From assembly GCA_030681645.1 (NCBI GenBank), contig JAUXRX010000002.1:186001-250000 (forward strand): a stretch of DNA of 64,000 nucleotides, in the 5' to 3' direction. Position numbers and translations under genes: made by a program. The notes below the pieces were generated by a model, which was not told where the DNA came from, ran no database searches, and saw nothing but the letters and a program-made list of their open reading frames with translations. Shown here one piece after another: positions 1 through 7,912 of the stretch. Each line of letters opens with the position of its first letter. Positions within the stretch are counted from its first letter, which is position 1. The DNA is from Archangium sp. GTDB lineage: Bacteria; Myxococcota; Myxococcia; Myxococcales; Myxococcaceae.

Positions 1-1
1 C

Positions 2-1903
2 GGAGAGGTCGTCCAGGCACCGCCCACGGTCTCGCTGCGCGGCTCGGCGATGGGCCCGATCGTCTACGGCCAGGTCTTCAAGAATGCCGTCACCTCGATG
101 ACCGGTGCGGGCACGGGCATCAAGGGCGCGATCGGCTACGGCGCCGAGGGCACCGACCCGTCTACCTGGACGTGGGTCGCGGCGAGCTTCAACGCCGACA
201 CCGGCGCGGGCGCGAACGACGAGTTCCAGGCACAGCTGCCGAACCCGGGCGTGGGCACCTTCAAGTACGCCTTCCGCTTCAACCACGCCGATGGCCCGTG
301 GGCCTACTGCGACGCCGATGGGCTGGCGACGAGCGGCTTCACCGAGGCGCAGGCGGGCACGCTCACCGTGCAGACCGCCGGTATCGACTCATGCAAGCTG
401 CAGTTCCCCGACACGTTGACCAGCTTCGAGGGCCGGCCGAGCGACCAGGTGTTCGGGCGCGTCTACGTGCAGGGCCTCACCGAAGCGGCGGGTGCGGGCG
501 CGGGCATCGAAGGCCAGGTCGGCTACGGCTCGACCACCACGCTGCCCACCGACGCCTCGTGGACGTGGTCCACGATGACCACCTTCAACCTCGACGATCC
601 GGGCGGCGGCGAGGAGTACGCGGCGCGCTTCACCGGCCCCGCCCCCGGCTCGTATGCCTACGCGTTCCGGTTCCGCCTCAGCGGCGGCGCGTGGGCGTAT
701 TGCGACAAGAGCGGCTCCGCCGACGGCCTGCAGCAGACCGAACTGGGAGCGCTCACCGCGGCGCCCTTCGACGTGGCGAACTGCGTGCTCGAGCCCACCA
801 ACGCGCTGCAGACCGTCACGCCGAGCACGGTGACTCAGCCGTACACGGTGCTGGTGAGCGTGCCCACGCTGACCGAGGCCGCGGGCCAGGGCACCCCCCT
901 CTCGGTGCAGCTCGGCCTGGGTGCGCCCGGCAGCGCCCCCTCGACGTGGACCACCTGGACGGCCGCGACGTACACGGGCGACGCGACGGTGTCTGATCGG
1001 TACAGCGCCACGCTCACTGCGCCGGCGAGCGCGGGCTCCTCCGTCGTCGCGTACCGCGTGCAGGTCGGCGCGCGGCCGCCCGTGTATTGCGATCTCGACG
1101 GGTCGCAGAACGGCTTCCAGCAGGCGCAGTCGGGCCGGCTCACGGTCGCCGGGGCGTTGATCCAGGCCTGCCGGCTGGGGGCCGTGTCTGCGTTCACGCT
1201 CGCGAGCGGTTCGCCGTTGACGGTCACTGCGCGCACGCTCATCCCCGGCGTCTCTGGAACCGCGGGCGCCTCGCCCAGTCTCCGCATGCAGATCGGCGTG
1301 GGGCCCCAGGGAAGCAACGCGTCGACGAGCGCGCTGTGGGGCTGGAAAGACGCGGCGTACTCCACCGATGTCTCGGGAGAAGACGAGTTCAGCGCCACCG
1401 CATACCCGGCCTACACCGGACCACGGGCCGTCGCTGCGCGCGCCTCGCTCGACGGGGTGATCTGGACGTACTGCGATCTCAACGGGTCGGACGTGGGCGG
1501 CTACGAGGTCGCGCAGCAGTACGACGTGACGGTGAGCAACCACGTCGAGTTCGATTTCTGCAACCTGCAGGCGCCCGCCACCGCCGCGGCAGGCGCGATG
1601 ATCTACGGCCAGGTCTTCGAGCCGGGGCTCACGCCCAACGCCGCCACGCCGTTCATCGCGCAGCTCGGCCTCGGCGCTGAGCCCGAAGATCCGGGCCTCG
1701 CGTGGGCCTGGCAGCCCGCGGCCTTCAACGTGATCTCCGCCAACAACAACGAGTACCAGGGCGCGTTGCCCGCCGATGCTGGCGCCGGACTCCGCTACGC
1801 CTTCCGCTACAGCCTCGACGCGGGCGTCTGGTGCTACGGCGATCTGAATGGCTCGACCAACGGCTTCACGGGTGGCGCCAACGTCGGCACCGTGACTCCG
1901 TGA
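2..1903 (+). CDS. Repeat-domain surface/secreted protein, 5' truncated by window edge
   Basis: The reading frame is open from base 2, so the gene begins upstream; the first internal ATG (50) lies inside a domain and is not the true start. The visible part is about five tandem domains of roughly 120 residues. Each has a YGQVF-like first strand, a Trp-rich middle (TWTWVAASF), a YAFRF strand and a Cys-containing turn (AYCDxDG), with a second Cys about 25 residues later, suggesting one disulfide per domain. Composition (Gly, Ala, Thr, Ser, aromatics; few Lys) fits an exported beta-sandwich protein. The last repeat reads WCYGDLNG and lacks the second Cys. Similar repeats occur in myxobacterial exported proteins (family knowledge). 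The N-terminal part and any catalytic domain are outside the window, so function is unknown. Confidence 0.85.
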   Translation, partial: GEVVQAPPTVSLRGSAMGPIVYGQVFKNAVTSMTGAGTGIKGAIGYGAEGTDPSTWTWVAASFNADTGAGANDEFQAQLPNPGVGTFKYAFRFNHADGPWAYCDADGLATSGFTEAQAGTLTVQTAGIDSCKLQFPDTLTSFEGRPSDQVFGRVYVQGLTEAAGAGAGIEGQVGYGSTTTLPTDASWTWSTMTTFNLDDPGGGEEYAARFTGPAPGSYAYAFRFRLSGGAWAYCDKSGSADGLQQTELGALTAAPFDVANCVLEPTNALQTVTPSTVTQPYTVLVSVPTLTEAAGQGTPLSVQLGLGAPGSAPSTWTTWTAATYTGDATVSDRYSATLTAPASAGSSVVAYRVQVGARPPVYCDLDGSQNGFQQAQSGRLTVAGALIQACRLGAVSAFTLASGSPLTVTARTLIPGVSGTAGASPSLRMQIGVGPQGSNASTSALWGWKDAAYSTDVSGEDEFSATAYPAYTGPRAVAARASLDGVIWTYCDLNGSDVGGYEVAQQYDVTVSNHVEFDFCNLQAPATAAAGAMIYGQVFEPGLTPNAATPFIAQLGLGAEPEDPGLAWAWQPAAFNVISANNNEYQGALPADAGAGLRYAFRYSLDAGVWCYGDLNGSTNGFTGGANVGTVTP

Positions 1904-1924
1904 GCGTTCGTCGAGGGACGTGCG

Positions 1925-1965
1925 CCCCTCACCCCGGCCCTCTCCCCGCTCCACAGGGAGAGGGG
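1925..1965. repeat. Dispersed repeat family A, copy 1
   Basis: A CCCCTCACCCCGGCCCTCTC core faces a CAGGGAGAGGGGG arm, giving an imperfect hairpin. The same element recurs near 19.86, 29.53, 35.15, 43.63 and 63.61 kb, always outside or at the edge of genes. It separates the surface protein from the next GTG start. Confidence 0.8.
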
Positions 1966-1999
1966 GAACGCCCGGGCCCACTCCGGACGTCGAAGGCGC

Positions 2000-2680
2000 G
2001 TGCTCACCCTTCTCTCGCTGGTGCTCGCGGCTGAGGCTGGCAGTCCCCTGCTCGACTACCAGCGCGCGCGCCTCGACCTCGAGGTACGCCGCACCGAGCT
2101 CTCAGCTTCGTGGAAGAAGCGCCCCGCCGAGGCGCGGCAGAACGCCCGCACCACCCTGCTGAGCTATCTCGAGAAGTCCGCGTTCCCGGCCTGGGAAGGC
2201 ACCACGTGGGACTTCTACGGAACCACCACCACGCCCCGCGAGGGCAAGATCGCCTGCGGTTACTTCGTGACCACCGTGCTGGAACAGGCCGGCTTTCACC
2301 TCGAGCGGGTGCTGCTCGCCCAACAGGCCTCGGCATACCTCGTGTCCACCGTCGCCCGCGGGACCCGCGTGGACTGGATTCGACCCGCGGACAACGCCGA
2401 CGCGGTGAAGGAGATCCGCAAGCGCTTCGGCGACGGCCTGGTGGTGATCGGCTTCGACTACCACGTCGGCTTCCTGCGCCTCGACGGCGAGCGCGCGGCG
2501 TTCTGTCACTCGTCCTTCATCGATCCCGGCTCGGTCACCTGCGAAGACCCGGTGCCCAGCGGCGCCTTCGCCTCGCGCACCTACGTGGTCGCCGACGCGC
2601 TCAACGACCGGGTGCTGGACGACTGGATCCTCGGCCGCGCGGTGCCTTCCCAGCTCCCGAAGAAGCCCCGGCGCGAGTAG
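2000..2680 (+). CDS. Secreted papain/NlpC-like fold protein, hypothetical
   Basis: 226 residues from a GTG start. The N-terminus is a short signal peptide (LTLLSLVLAAEAGS). The core holds a Cys in the context KIACGYFVTTVLEQAGF (about residue 92), at the start of a helix, and a later His in GFDYHVGFLRLDGERAAFCHSS. This Cys-helix followed by His-strand order is what papain-like/NlpC-P60 hydrolases show, so a cysteine peptidase or amidase role is possible. I infer this from motif order only; the overall family is not recognised. It stands alone, between repeat copy A1 and the M15 peptidase gene, which is itself a predicted cell-wall enzyme. Confidence 0.8.
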   Translation: MLTLLSLVLAAEAGSPLLDYQRARLDLEVRRTELSASWKKRPAEARQNARTTLLSYLEKSAFPAWEGTTWDFYGTTTTPREGKIACGYFVTTVLEQAGFHLERVLLAQQASAYLVSTVARGTRVDWIRPADNADAVKEIRKRFGDGLVVIGFDYHVGFLRLDGERAAFCHSSFIDPGSVTCEDPVPSGAFASRTYVVADALNDRVLDDWILGRAVPSQLPKKPRRE

Positions 2681-2764
2681 CGGGTGGCACTTGTGTGCTC
2701 CACATGCATGCAGCTTTGACTTCCCGCGCCTGAAGCTGCCCGACGCCCCGTCCGACACCTCTGG

Positions 2765-4249
2765 GTGAACCGCCACTTCGCCTTCGTCCTCCTCCTGGCC
2801 GCCTGTGGAGTTCCGCTCGACGACGAGGAGTTCGAGAACGAGCCCGAGTCGTACGCCACCCTCGAGCAGGGGCTGGTGACCTGCAACTTCCACCCCGACA
2901 CCGGCTATCGCTCGGGCACTCCGTTCCCGGTGACGCTGGTGACGGCCGACGGCCAACCGATCGAGGTGAACACCGCCAACGCGTACGCGGTGATGCAGGC
3001 CGCGGCGGCGTCGCAGGGCGTGCAGCTTCGCGTCAACGACGGCTTCCGCAGTCCGCAGCAGCAGCAGTACTACTACTCCTGCTACGTGAACTGTAACTGC
3101 AACGACTGCAACCTCGCGGCGCGACCCGGCTACAGCAACCACCAGAGCGGCACGGCGCTCGATCTCAACACCAGCAACACCAGCGTCTACGACTGGCTCA
3201 CCGCGAACGGCGCGGCGTACGGCTTTTACCGCACCGTCCCCAGCGAGCGCTGGCACTGGGAATACCTGGGCGGTGGCCCCGGAGGCGGCCCCTGCATCCA
3301 GACCTGTGATCGCTCGAGCGGTCCCTTCACCTTCAGCTGCGACGGCGCGCAGAGCGGCATGAGCTGCGTGAACGTCAATGAGCCCGCAGACCCCGACAGC
3401 TGGGGTGACAACTACTTCTGCAGCGCCAGCGAGCTGGGGCTGCGCTGGTCGAACGCGGGGGACGTCGAGGGCATGGACTGCACCGCCATCGCCGAGTCGG
3501 CGGAAGCGCACGCGGCCGCGTGGAGCGACAACCGGCTCTGTGCGCCGAAGCAGCTGCCGTGGAGCTTCACGTTCTCGAGCGCGGGGCCGATCGCGGGCCA
3601 GGCCTGCGTGCACTGGAACGAGCCGAGCGATCCACACTCGTGGGGTGACAACCATCTCTGCGCGAAGGCCGTGGGCGAGTTCACCGCGGGGGCGTTCACC
3701 TTCTCGATGGCCGGCCCGAAGGCGGGGAAGACCTGCGTGAACGTCGACGAGCCCGGCGACCCCGACACGTGGACCGACAACTTCTTCTGCAGCGACACCG
3801 ACCTCGGGCTGCGCTGGTCCTTCGCAGGACCGATCGCGGGCATGACCTGCACCAACGTCACCGAGGGCGCCGAGGCGCGCGCCGCCGACTGGGCTGACAA
3901 CTTCCTCTGCGTGCCCACCGAGCAGCCGTGGCGCTTCACCTGGAGCTCCGCGGGTCCGCTCGCGGGGAAGACGTGTGTTCGCTGGTTCGAGCACTCCGAC
4001 ACGAGCCCCACCTGGCTCGACAACTGGATGTGCGTCGAAGAGCGGCTGTTGAGCATCGCGCCCGAAGCCCCACCCGTCCCGGTGGTCGTCGCCGCCGAGC
4101 CCACCACGACCGAGGTGCCGCTGCCGCCCTCGACCAACGAGCCCGTCACCGGAATGCAGCTCGAGTCACGGGGCTGCTCAGCGGCGCCTGCTGGGCTCGC
4201 GTTGTTCGCGGTGGGGGCCTGGCTGCTCCGTCGCCGGCCACGTCGCTGA
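2765..4249 (+). CDS. D-Ala-D-Ala carboxypeptidase (VanY/M15) with six Cys repeats and MYXO-CTERM tail
   Basis: 494 residues, GTG start. Residues 1-14 form a lipoprotein-like signal ending LLAACG. The M15 metallopeptidase domain (about 45-170) has the SNHQSGTALDLN zinc motif (His126, Asp133) and the downstream ERWHWEY motif (His164), so the zinc site looks intact. M15 enzymes trim the D-Ala-D-Ala end of peptidoglycan stem peptides in the envelope. Residues about 185-430 hold six roughly 40-residue repeats, each with a G-x-x-x-G-x-x-C core and ending W-x-D-N-x-x-C, probably disulfide-stabilised and substrate- or wall-binding. The end (RGCSAAPAG, hydrophobic helix, RRRPRR) is a MYXO-CTERM-type sorting tail. 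An N-terminal lipobox plus a C-terminal sorting tail is unusual; the signal may be an ordinary Sec signal. Confidence 0.92.
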   Translation: MNRHFAFVLLLAACGVPLDDEEFENEPESYATLEQGLVTCNFHPDTGYRSGTPFPVTLVTADGQPIEVNTANAYAVMQAAAASQGVQLRVNDGFRSPQQQQYYYSCYVNCNCNDCNLAARPGYSNHQSGTALDLNTSNTSVYDWLTANGAAYGFYRTVPSERWHWEYLGGGPGGGPCIQTCDRSSGPFTFSCDGAQSGMSCVNVNEPADPDSWGDNYFCSASELGLRWSNAGDVEGMDCTAIAESAEAHAAAWSDNRLCAPKQLPWSFTFSSAGPIAGQACVHWNEPSDPHSWGDNHLCAKAVGEFTAGAFTFSMAGPKAGKTCVNVDEPGDPDTWTDNFFCSDTDLGLRWSFAGPIAGMTCTNVTEGAEARAADWADNFLCVPTEQPWRFTWSSAGPLAGKTCVRWFEHSDTSPTWLDNWMCVEERLLSIAPEAPPVPVVVAAEPTTTEVPLPPSTNEPVTGMQLESRGCSAAPAGLALFAVGAWLLRRRPRR

Positions 4250-4373
4250 GGCAGCCAGATGCACACCCCACGAGTGGTGCGGGGCGTTTGATCCGTTGCG
4301 GCTCGGGGCCTGTTCACCAACTCCAGCATCCGGTTTAGTGGATGTAGGAGGATGTATTCAAGACCACCCCGGC

Positions 4374-5474
4374 GTGCCCGATCTCCTCTTTGAAGATGTG
4401 CTCCTGGCGCGAGTGGAAGCGCTGCGAGATCGAAGTGAGTCCCTCGAGCTGAGCGCAGACTTCCCGTTGCACCGGGTGACCCTGTTTCTCTCGTACGCGT
4501 GCAACCTGCGCTGCCCTTACTGCAAGACGATCGCGCGCACGCCGGAAGAGCTCGTCGCGCGGCCGGAGAAGCGCGTCACGTACACGCTCGCGGAGTTCGG
4601 GCGGTTGCTCGACGGGCTGGGCGAGACGGTGCAGCACCTCCACTTCACGGGCGGCGAGGCGTCGATCGTTCCCGGGGTGGTGGAGATGGTGGCCGAGGCG
4701 AAGCGGCGCGGCATTCCGCACCTGTCGATGACCACCAACGGCACCGTCTCTTCGTCTCGCTACGTCGAACTGGTGAACGCCGGCCTCACCGAGCTGCGCG
4801 TGTCGATCGACGCACGCGACGCGGCGCTCGGCGCGCGGATGACGGGCAGCACGCGGGCGTGGTCGAAGTCGATCGAAGCGGTGAAGGTGGTCGCCGCGGC
4901 GCGCGACGCGGGGGCGCAGGTGCGGCTGCTGGTGAACACGGTGGTGGGCACGGCGAACCGGGCCGAGCTGGCCGGCATCGTGAAGTTCCTGCTCTCGCTC
5001 GGGCCTGACGACGTGAAGCTGATCACCGACGTCGACGCGCGCGATGGGCTGCCTGACTTTCCCGAGTACGGCGCGGTGATGCGCGAGCTGCGCGCGTTGA
5101 TCGACTCGTTGCCGGCCGCTCGCCATCCCCTGCTCCGCCGGAAGCTGAAGACCGTGTTCGCGAAGGACTCGATCGGCCTCGACCCGACCGCGGCCTCGCG
5201 CGCCGAAGCGAAGTCCTGGCGCTGCTACATCCCCCTGACGGAACGTACGGTCGACGGCGTCTCGTACTACCCGTGCTCGGTCTACTTGCGTGAAGGTGGT
5301 GCGCCGATCGGCTCCCTGAAGGAACCGGCCGCCGAGCAGCGCGCGAAGTCGGCGCAGTGGGTGCGCGAGAACGACTGCCGCTCGGACGCGATCTGCCAGC
5401 GGTACTGCCTGCACTGCACACGGGTGTTCAACGACGCGACGAACGACGCGCGCACGGGCCGGGGCGGGGCCTGA
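4374..5474 (+). CDS. Radical SAM protein with C-terminal auxiliary Cys cluster
   Basis: The core has the radical SAM motif CNLRCPYC (C-x3-C-x2-C), about residues 43-50 from this start, followed by FTGGEAS (SAM contact) and a (beta/alpha) barrel pattern including TTNGT and LRVSIDA. The C-terminal quarter has further cysteines (RCYIP, YYPCSVY, NDCRSDAICQRYCLHC) fitting an auxiliary [4Fe-4S] SPASM/twitch-like domain, as in enzymes modifying peptides or small molecules. The substrate cannot be read from sequence. The frame is open back to a TTG at 4296, but GTG 4374 (PDLLFEDVLL...) looks the natural beginning; GTG 4338 and GTG 4398 are alternatives. An AGGAGG at 4346-4351 is badly spaced for all of them. 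The next gene follows after 2 nt, so the two are probably co-transcribed. Confidence 0.92.
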   Translation: MPDLLFEDVLLARVEALRDRSESLELSADFPLHRVTLFLSYACNLRCPYCKTIARTPEELVARPEKRVTYTLAEFGRLLDGLGETVQHLHFTGGEASIVPGVVEMVAEAKRRGIPHLSMTTNGTVSSSRYVELVNAGLTELRVSIDARDAALGARMTGSTRAWSKSIEAVKVVAAARDAGAQVRLLVNTVVGTANRAELAGIVKFLLSLGPDDVKLITDVDARDGLPDFPEYGAVMRELRALIDSLPAARHPLLRRKLKTVFAKDSIGLDPTAASRAEAKSWRCYIPLTERTVDGVSYYPCSVYLREGGAPIGSLKEPAAEQRAKSAQWVRENDCRSDAICQRYCLHCTRVFNDATNDARTGRGGA

Positions 5475-5476
5475 CC

Positions 5477-5914
5477 GTGCGCCAGCCGTTTCTCCTCCTC
5501 ACTCCGCTGGGCCGCCTCGATCCGAAGATCGCGCGGACCTTCGACGACCACGGAGTCACGCCGCGCGAGGTGCGCCACCTCGCCGACTACCCGGGCACCG
5601 CGACGAAGCTCTACGCGCGCAAGCCACGCACGGAGGAGCGGGCCCGGGTGCAGCAGGCCTATGAAGACGTCTGGCGCAGGCGCGTCGCCGACGTCTCAGC
5701 TGAGCTCTGGCTCCTCGACGACGCCGCCTTCGAGGCCGCGTGGAGAATCAAGCCGCGCCTGCGCCTCGAGTGGCCGGCAGAGACGATCACCTTCGAGTCG
5801 CGCGAGCTGTTGCTGCGCACCTTCCACCTGCCCGATCGACCCGACGTGGAGCGCGAGTGGGCGCTGCTCTCGCGGTGCATCACCGGGGTGCGTCATCAGC
5901 CGGCGCAAAGATGA
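5477..5914 (+). CDS. Small protein coupled to the radical SAM gene, possible NDPK-like fold
   Basis: 145 residues from GTG 5477, 2 nt after the radical SAM stop, so translationally coupled. No firm family recognised. The N-terminus (QPFLLLTPLGRLDPKIARTF) and the C-terminal HLPDRPDVEREWALL are spaced like the first strand-helix and the HASDSPExAxREI segment of nucleoside diphosphate kinases. The NDPK phospho-acceptor His motif (NxxHGSD) is not present in its usual form, so this could be a degenerate NDPK-like fold; low certainty. Its 3' end overlaps the convergent AgmX-type lipoprotein gene by 35 nt. Confidence 0.75.
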   Translation: MRQPFLLLTPLGRLDPKIARTFDDHGVTPREVRHLADYPGTATKLYARKPRTEERARVQQAYEDVWRRRVADVSAELWLLDDAAFEAAWRIKPRLRLEWPAETITFESRELLLRTFHLPDRPDVEREWALLSRCITGVRHQPAQR

Positions 5915-6341
5915 ACGGGTACACGACCGGAACCGGGGCGCGCGGCCGAAACGGAAAGGCCCACTGCCGCACGCGATGCATCACGCACATCGCCATCTCC
6001 CGGAAGAAGAACGTGTCCTCATCGATCGCCAGGTCCACCGCATTCCCAGCCGGGCCGACCGAGAACCGCAAGACGAGCTTTCCCCTCGTCGATGGGCGTT
6101 GCCTGAGTTCAGCGTCGTAGCAGGCCTTGATCTCGTGGCTCTGAGCTCGAACGAACCGCGCCAGGCCTTCGCGGTCGATCTCCTCTGGATCGTCAGAGAG
6201 CCGTGCCGGCGAAGGCGTTGGCGCCTCTGGTGGCGGCGCGGGCGGTGGGCCGCCGGAAGGGGTCTGCACGGTGACGCAGCCCACGGCGAACAGGGCCGGG
6301 ACGACGAACCGCCACCCACACCGGTATCCGGGCTTCGCCAT
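5880..6341 (-). CDS. Lipoprotein with AgmX/PglI (TonB-C-like) domain
   Basis: 153 residues. Signal region with a lipobox ending AVGC (Cys22), then a Pro-rich linker (about 28-46) and one C-terminal domain. The domain has the AgmX/PglI signature: a helix with IKACYDAELR, a strand KLVLRFSVGPAGNAVDLAI, then MCVMHRVRQWAFPF. This fold resembles TonB C-termini and is abundant in myxobacterial envelope and gliding proteins (family knowledge). Two Cys (CYD and MCV) occupy the positions usual for the paired cysteines of the family. It probably works in the periplasm tethered to a membrane. It overlaps the convergent gene ending at 5914. Confidence 0.85.
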   Translation of the reverse strand: MAKPGYRCGWRFVVPALFAVGCVTVQTPSGGPPPAPPPEAPTPSPARLSDDPEEIDREGLARFVRAQSHEIKACYDAELRQRPSTRGKLVLRFSVGPAGNAVDLAIDEDTFFFREMAMCVMHRVRQWAFPFRPRAPVPVVYPFIFAPADDAPR

Positions 6342-6377
6342 CCGGTCAGGCTACCCTGACGCGAACGCGAACCCGAC

Positions 6378-6866
6378 TCACTGCGGGCGCGCTGCCGCGA
6401 CGAGCTTCAGCGCCAGCGCGGGCGATGCGGCGCCGGTCTCCACGGCCACCAGCTTCCCAGTGGGCGCGAAGGCGAAGGCGGTGGTGGTGTTCTCGCCGAC
6501 GCCGAAGGACTTCCGCACGGCGCCGTCTTCGTCGAGCAGCAACACGATGCCGCCGGGGCGGTAGACCGCCTTGATGCGTGCGATCACGATCGACCGCGCC
6601 CAGGACTGCGACATGTCCTCGAGGATCACGATCGCGGGGCCCTTGCCGTCCGAGGCGTGAGGCGTGAGCGCGTCATGCCAGGCCTGCTGCACGCCGCCCT
6701 GGGTCGCGATGGGGGCAGTGACCACGACCACCACCCCACGCTGCCTGAACGTCTCGTCGGTGTACCGGGCGCCGCGTGGGTCCAGCAGCTCCAGCCGGGG
6801 AAGCGACTCGGGCCGCGCCGGCGGGGCGCCCGATCCGAAGGCCAGTGCGAGGAGGACGAGCAGCAT
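6378..6866 (-). CDS. Exported redoxin-like protein without catalytic cysteines
   Basis: 162 residues from the ATG at 6866, which gives a clean signal peptide (MLLVLLALAFGSG); the open frame extends 17 codons further but has no signal-like start there. The body follows a thioredoxin/redoxin layout: a VVVVVTAPIATQ strand where CxxC would normally follow, then AIVILEDMSQSW, GGIVLLLDEDGAVRKSFGV and a TTAFAFAPTGKLV strand with the Thr/Ala region that precedes the cis-Pro. There is no cysteine in the mature part, so it cannot do thiol redox chemistry; a chaperone or scaffold role is more likely. Minus strand, upstream of the AgmX lipoprotein, perhaps one transcription unit. Confidence 0.8.
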   Translation of the reverse strand: MLLVLLALAFGSGAPPARPESLPRLELLDPRGARYTDETFRQRGVVVVVTAPIATQGGVQQAWHDALTPHASDGKGPAIVILEDMSQSWARSIVIARIKAVYRPGGIVLLLDEDGAVRKSFGVGENTTTAFAFAPTGKLVAVETGAASPALALKLVAAARPQ

Positions 6867-6935
6867 CACGGGATTTCTATATGACACCGAGTGCCACAAT
6901 CCACCCGCCCTGCCCATGAGGGCCGGTCTGGAGAG

Positions 6936-7526
6936 CTACCAGTGCTCCGCCTCGAGCCGGGAGAGGCTCGCCAGCGCGGTGCTCAACGCCTCGCGCGCGG
7001 ACACGCCCTCGTCCTGCGTCGCCCACCACAACAGCGCGGCGAAGGCGACGCCGACGATCGCGCTCGCCACCAGGTCCGGGGCCGCGTCGCGGGGTCCCGA
7101 GCTCGCCGCCACCAGCTCGGTGAGCACCGCGCGGAGCTCGTCGAGCGTCGGGTGACTGAGCAGCCCCGGCGAAGCCGCGATCAGCCGCAGCCGGCGCCGC
7201 GCCAGGTCTCCGGCCGCGGGCTCGTCGAGCCCTCGAAGCGGCACGGCGAAGACTTCCTGGCCCAGCGCCGCCAGCGATCTGCGCCCGGTGCGTCGGGTCT
7301 TCAGGTGCGGCCGCACGGCGCGCAGCACCTCGGCGAGCCCTTCCCACACCAGGTCGCCCTTCGAGGGGAACAGGCGGAACAACGTGCGCCGGCTCACCGA
7401 CGCCGCCTTCGCGACCTGCGCCATGGTCACCGCGTCGAAGCCCTTGCGATCGAACAGCCGCAGCGCCACGTCCGCGACGTGCTGGCGATCGACCTCCGGT
7501 GGGCGGCCCCGCTTCGGCTGGCTCAT
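6936..7526 (-). CDS. TetR/AcrR-family transcriptional regulator
   Basis: 196 residues. Residues 12-58 form the TetR helix-turn-helix (VADVALRLFDRKGFDAVTMAQVAKAASVSR, quoted as separate helices, then RRTLFRLFPSKGDLVW). The C-terminal all-helical domain would bind an inducer and dimerise; its ligand is unknown. The gene is followed after 69 nt by the redoxin-like gene in the same direction. No clear palindromic operator was found in its upstream region, which is occupied by the tRNA terminator. Confidence 0.93.
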   Translation of the reverse strand: MSQPKRGRPPEVDRQHVADVALRLFDRKGFDAVTMAQVAKAASVSRRTLFRLFPSKGDLVWEGLAEVLRAVRPHLKTRRTGRRSLAALGQEVFAVPLRGLDEPAAGDLARRRLRLIAASPGLLSHPTLDELRAVLTELVAASSGPRDAAPDLVASAIVGVAFAALLWWATQDEGVSAREALSTALASLSRLEAEHW

Positions 7527-7539
7527 GGCGCGCTTTCAG

Positions 7540-7583
7540 AAAAGAAGAAGCCCCCGGAGACCTTTCGGCTTCCGGGGGCTTCA
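7540..7583 (-). terminator. Rho-independent terminator of the tRNA-Val/tRNA-Asp unit
   Basis: A perfect 12-bp inverted repeat (7547-7558 and 7571-7582, GAAGCCCCCGGA) with a 12-nt loop. Read on the minus strand it is followed by TTCTTTTC. It lies just downstream of tRNA-Asp and ahead of the TetR start, so it separates the two units. Confidence 0.88.
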
Positions 7584-7589
7584 TCCCTG

Positions 7590-7663
7590 CGAGGAGTAGG
7601 GGATTTGAACCCCTGACCTTCGGCGTGACAGGCCGACGTTCTAACCAGCTGAACTAACTCCCC
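7590..7663 (-). tRNA. tRNA-Asp (anticodon GTC)
   Basis: The minus strand reads GGGGAGTTAGTTCAGCTGG as acceptor and D arm, anticodon loop CTGTCAC (anticodon GTC, complement of 7627-7629), and the T-arm GGTTCAAATCC. The acceptor stem GGGGAGT pairs with ACTCCTC (one G-T), discriminator G. CCA is not encoded. Confidence 0.96.
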
Positions 7664-7699
7664 ATATGGTCCGACGACTGCTTCTACACCAACCCTGCT

Positions 7700-7771
7700 T
7701 AGGCGGAACAGGGTTCGAACCTGTGACCCTCGCCGTGTAAAGGCGACGCTCTGCCGCTGAGCTATCCGCCC
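7700..7771 (-). tRNA. tRNA-Val (anticodon TAC)
   Basis: The minus strand starts GGGCGGATAGCTCAGCGG. The anticodon stem TCGCC/GGCGA closes the loop TTTACAC (anticodon TAC, complement of 7737-7739). T-arm GGTTCGAACC. Acceptor GGGCGGA pairs with TCCGCCT, discriminator A, CCA not encoded. It is the first gene of a two-tRNA unit with tRNA-Asp, 36 nt apart. Confidence 0.96.
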
Positions 7772-7799
7772 AGATTCCGCCCGCGAAAACGGCGAGGCG

Positions 7800-7828
7800 C
7801 AGATACGGATTTCGGCTCAACCTGTCAA
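7800..7828 (-). promoter_or_regulatory. Probable sigma-70 promoter of the tRNA unit
   Basis: On the minus strand a perfect -35 TTGACA (complement of 7823-7828) is followed after 17 nt by TATCTG (7800-7805) as -10. The predicted start lies about 20 nt upstream of tRNA-Val. The -10 matches the consensus only in its first three bases. Confidence 0.55.
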
Positions 7829-7912
7829 CACCTTGTTTGACGACGCTCACGCTCTTTCACGCCTGACCGCGGGCTTCCCTCGGCGCCGCGTTTGACAGAG
7901 AGTCCGAACTTC

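Noticed and set aside
2102..3994. 630-codon minus-strand open frame
   Set aside because: Covers two good plus-strand genes (papain-like and M15 peptidase); no start context or domain.
4352..4393. 13-codon leader peptide before the radical SAM gene
   Set aside because: The Shine-Dalgarno directly abuts the ATG (no spacer), and there is no run of one amino acid or terminator structure; kept only as a start-site remark.
7590..7771. tRNA genes as phage/island attachment site
   Set aside because: No integrase and no duplicated tRNA 3' end within the window.
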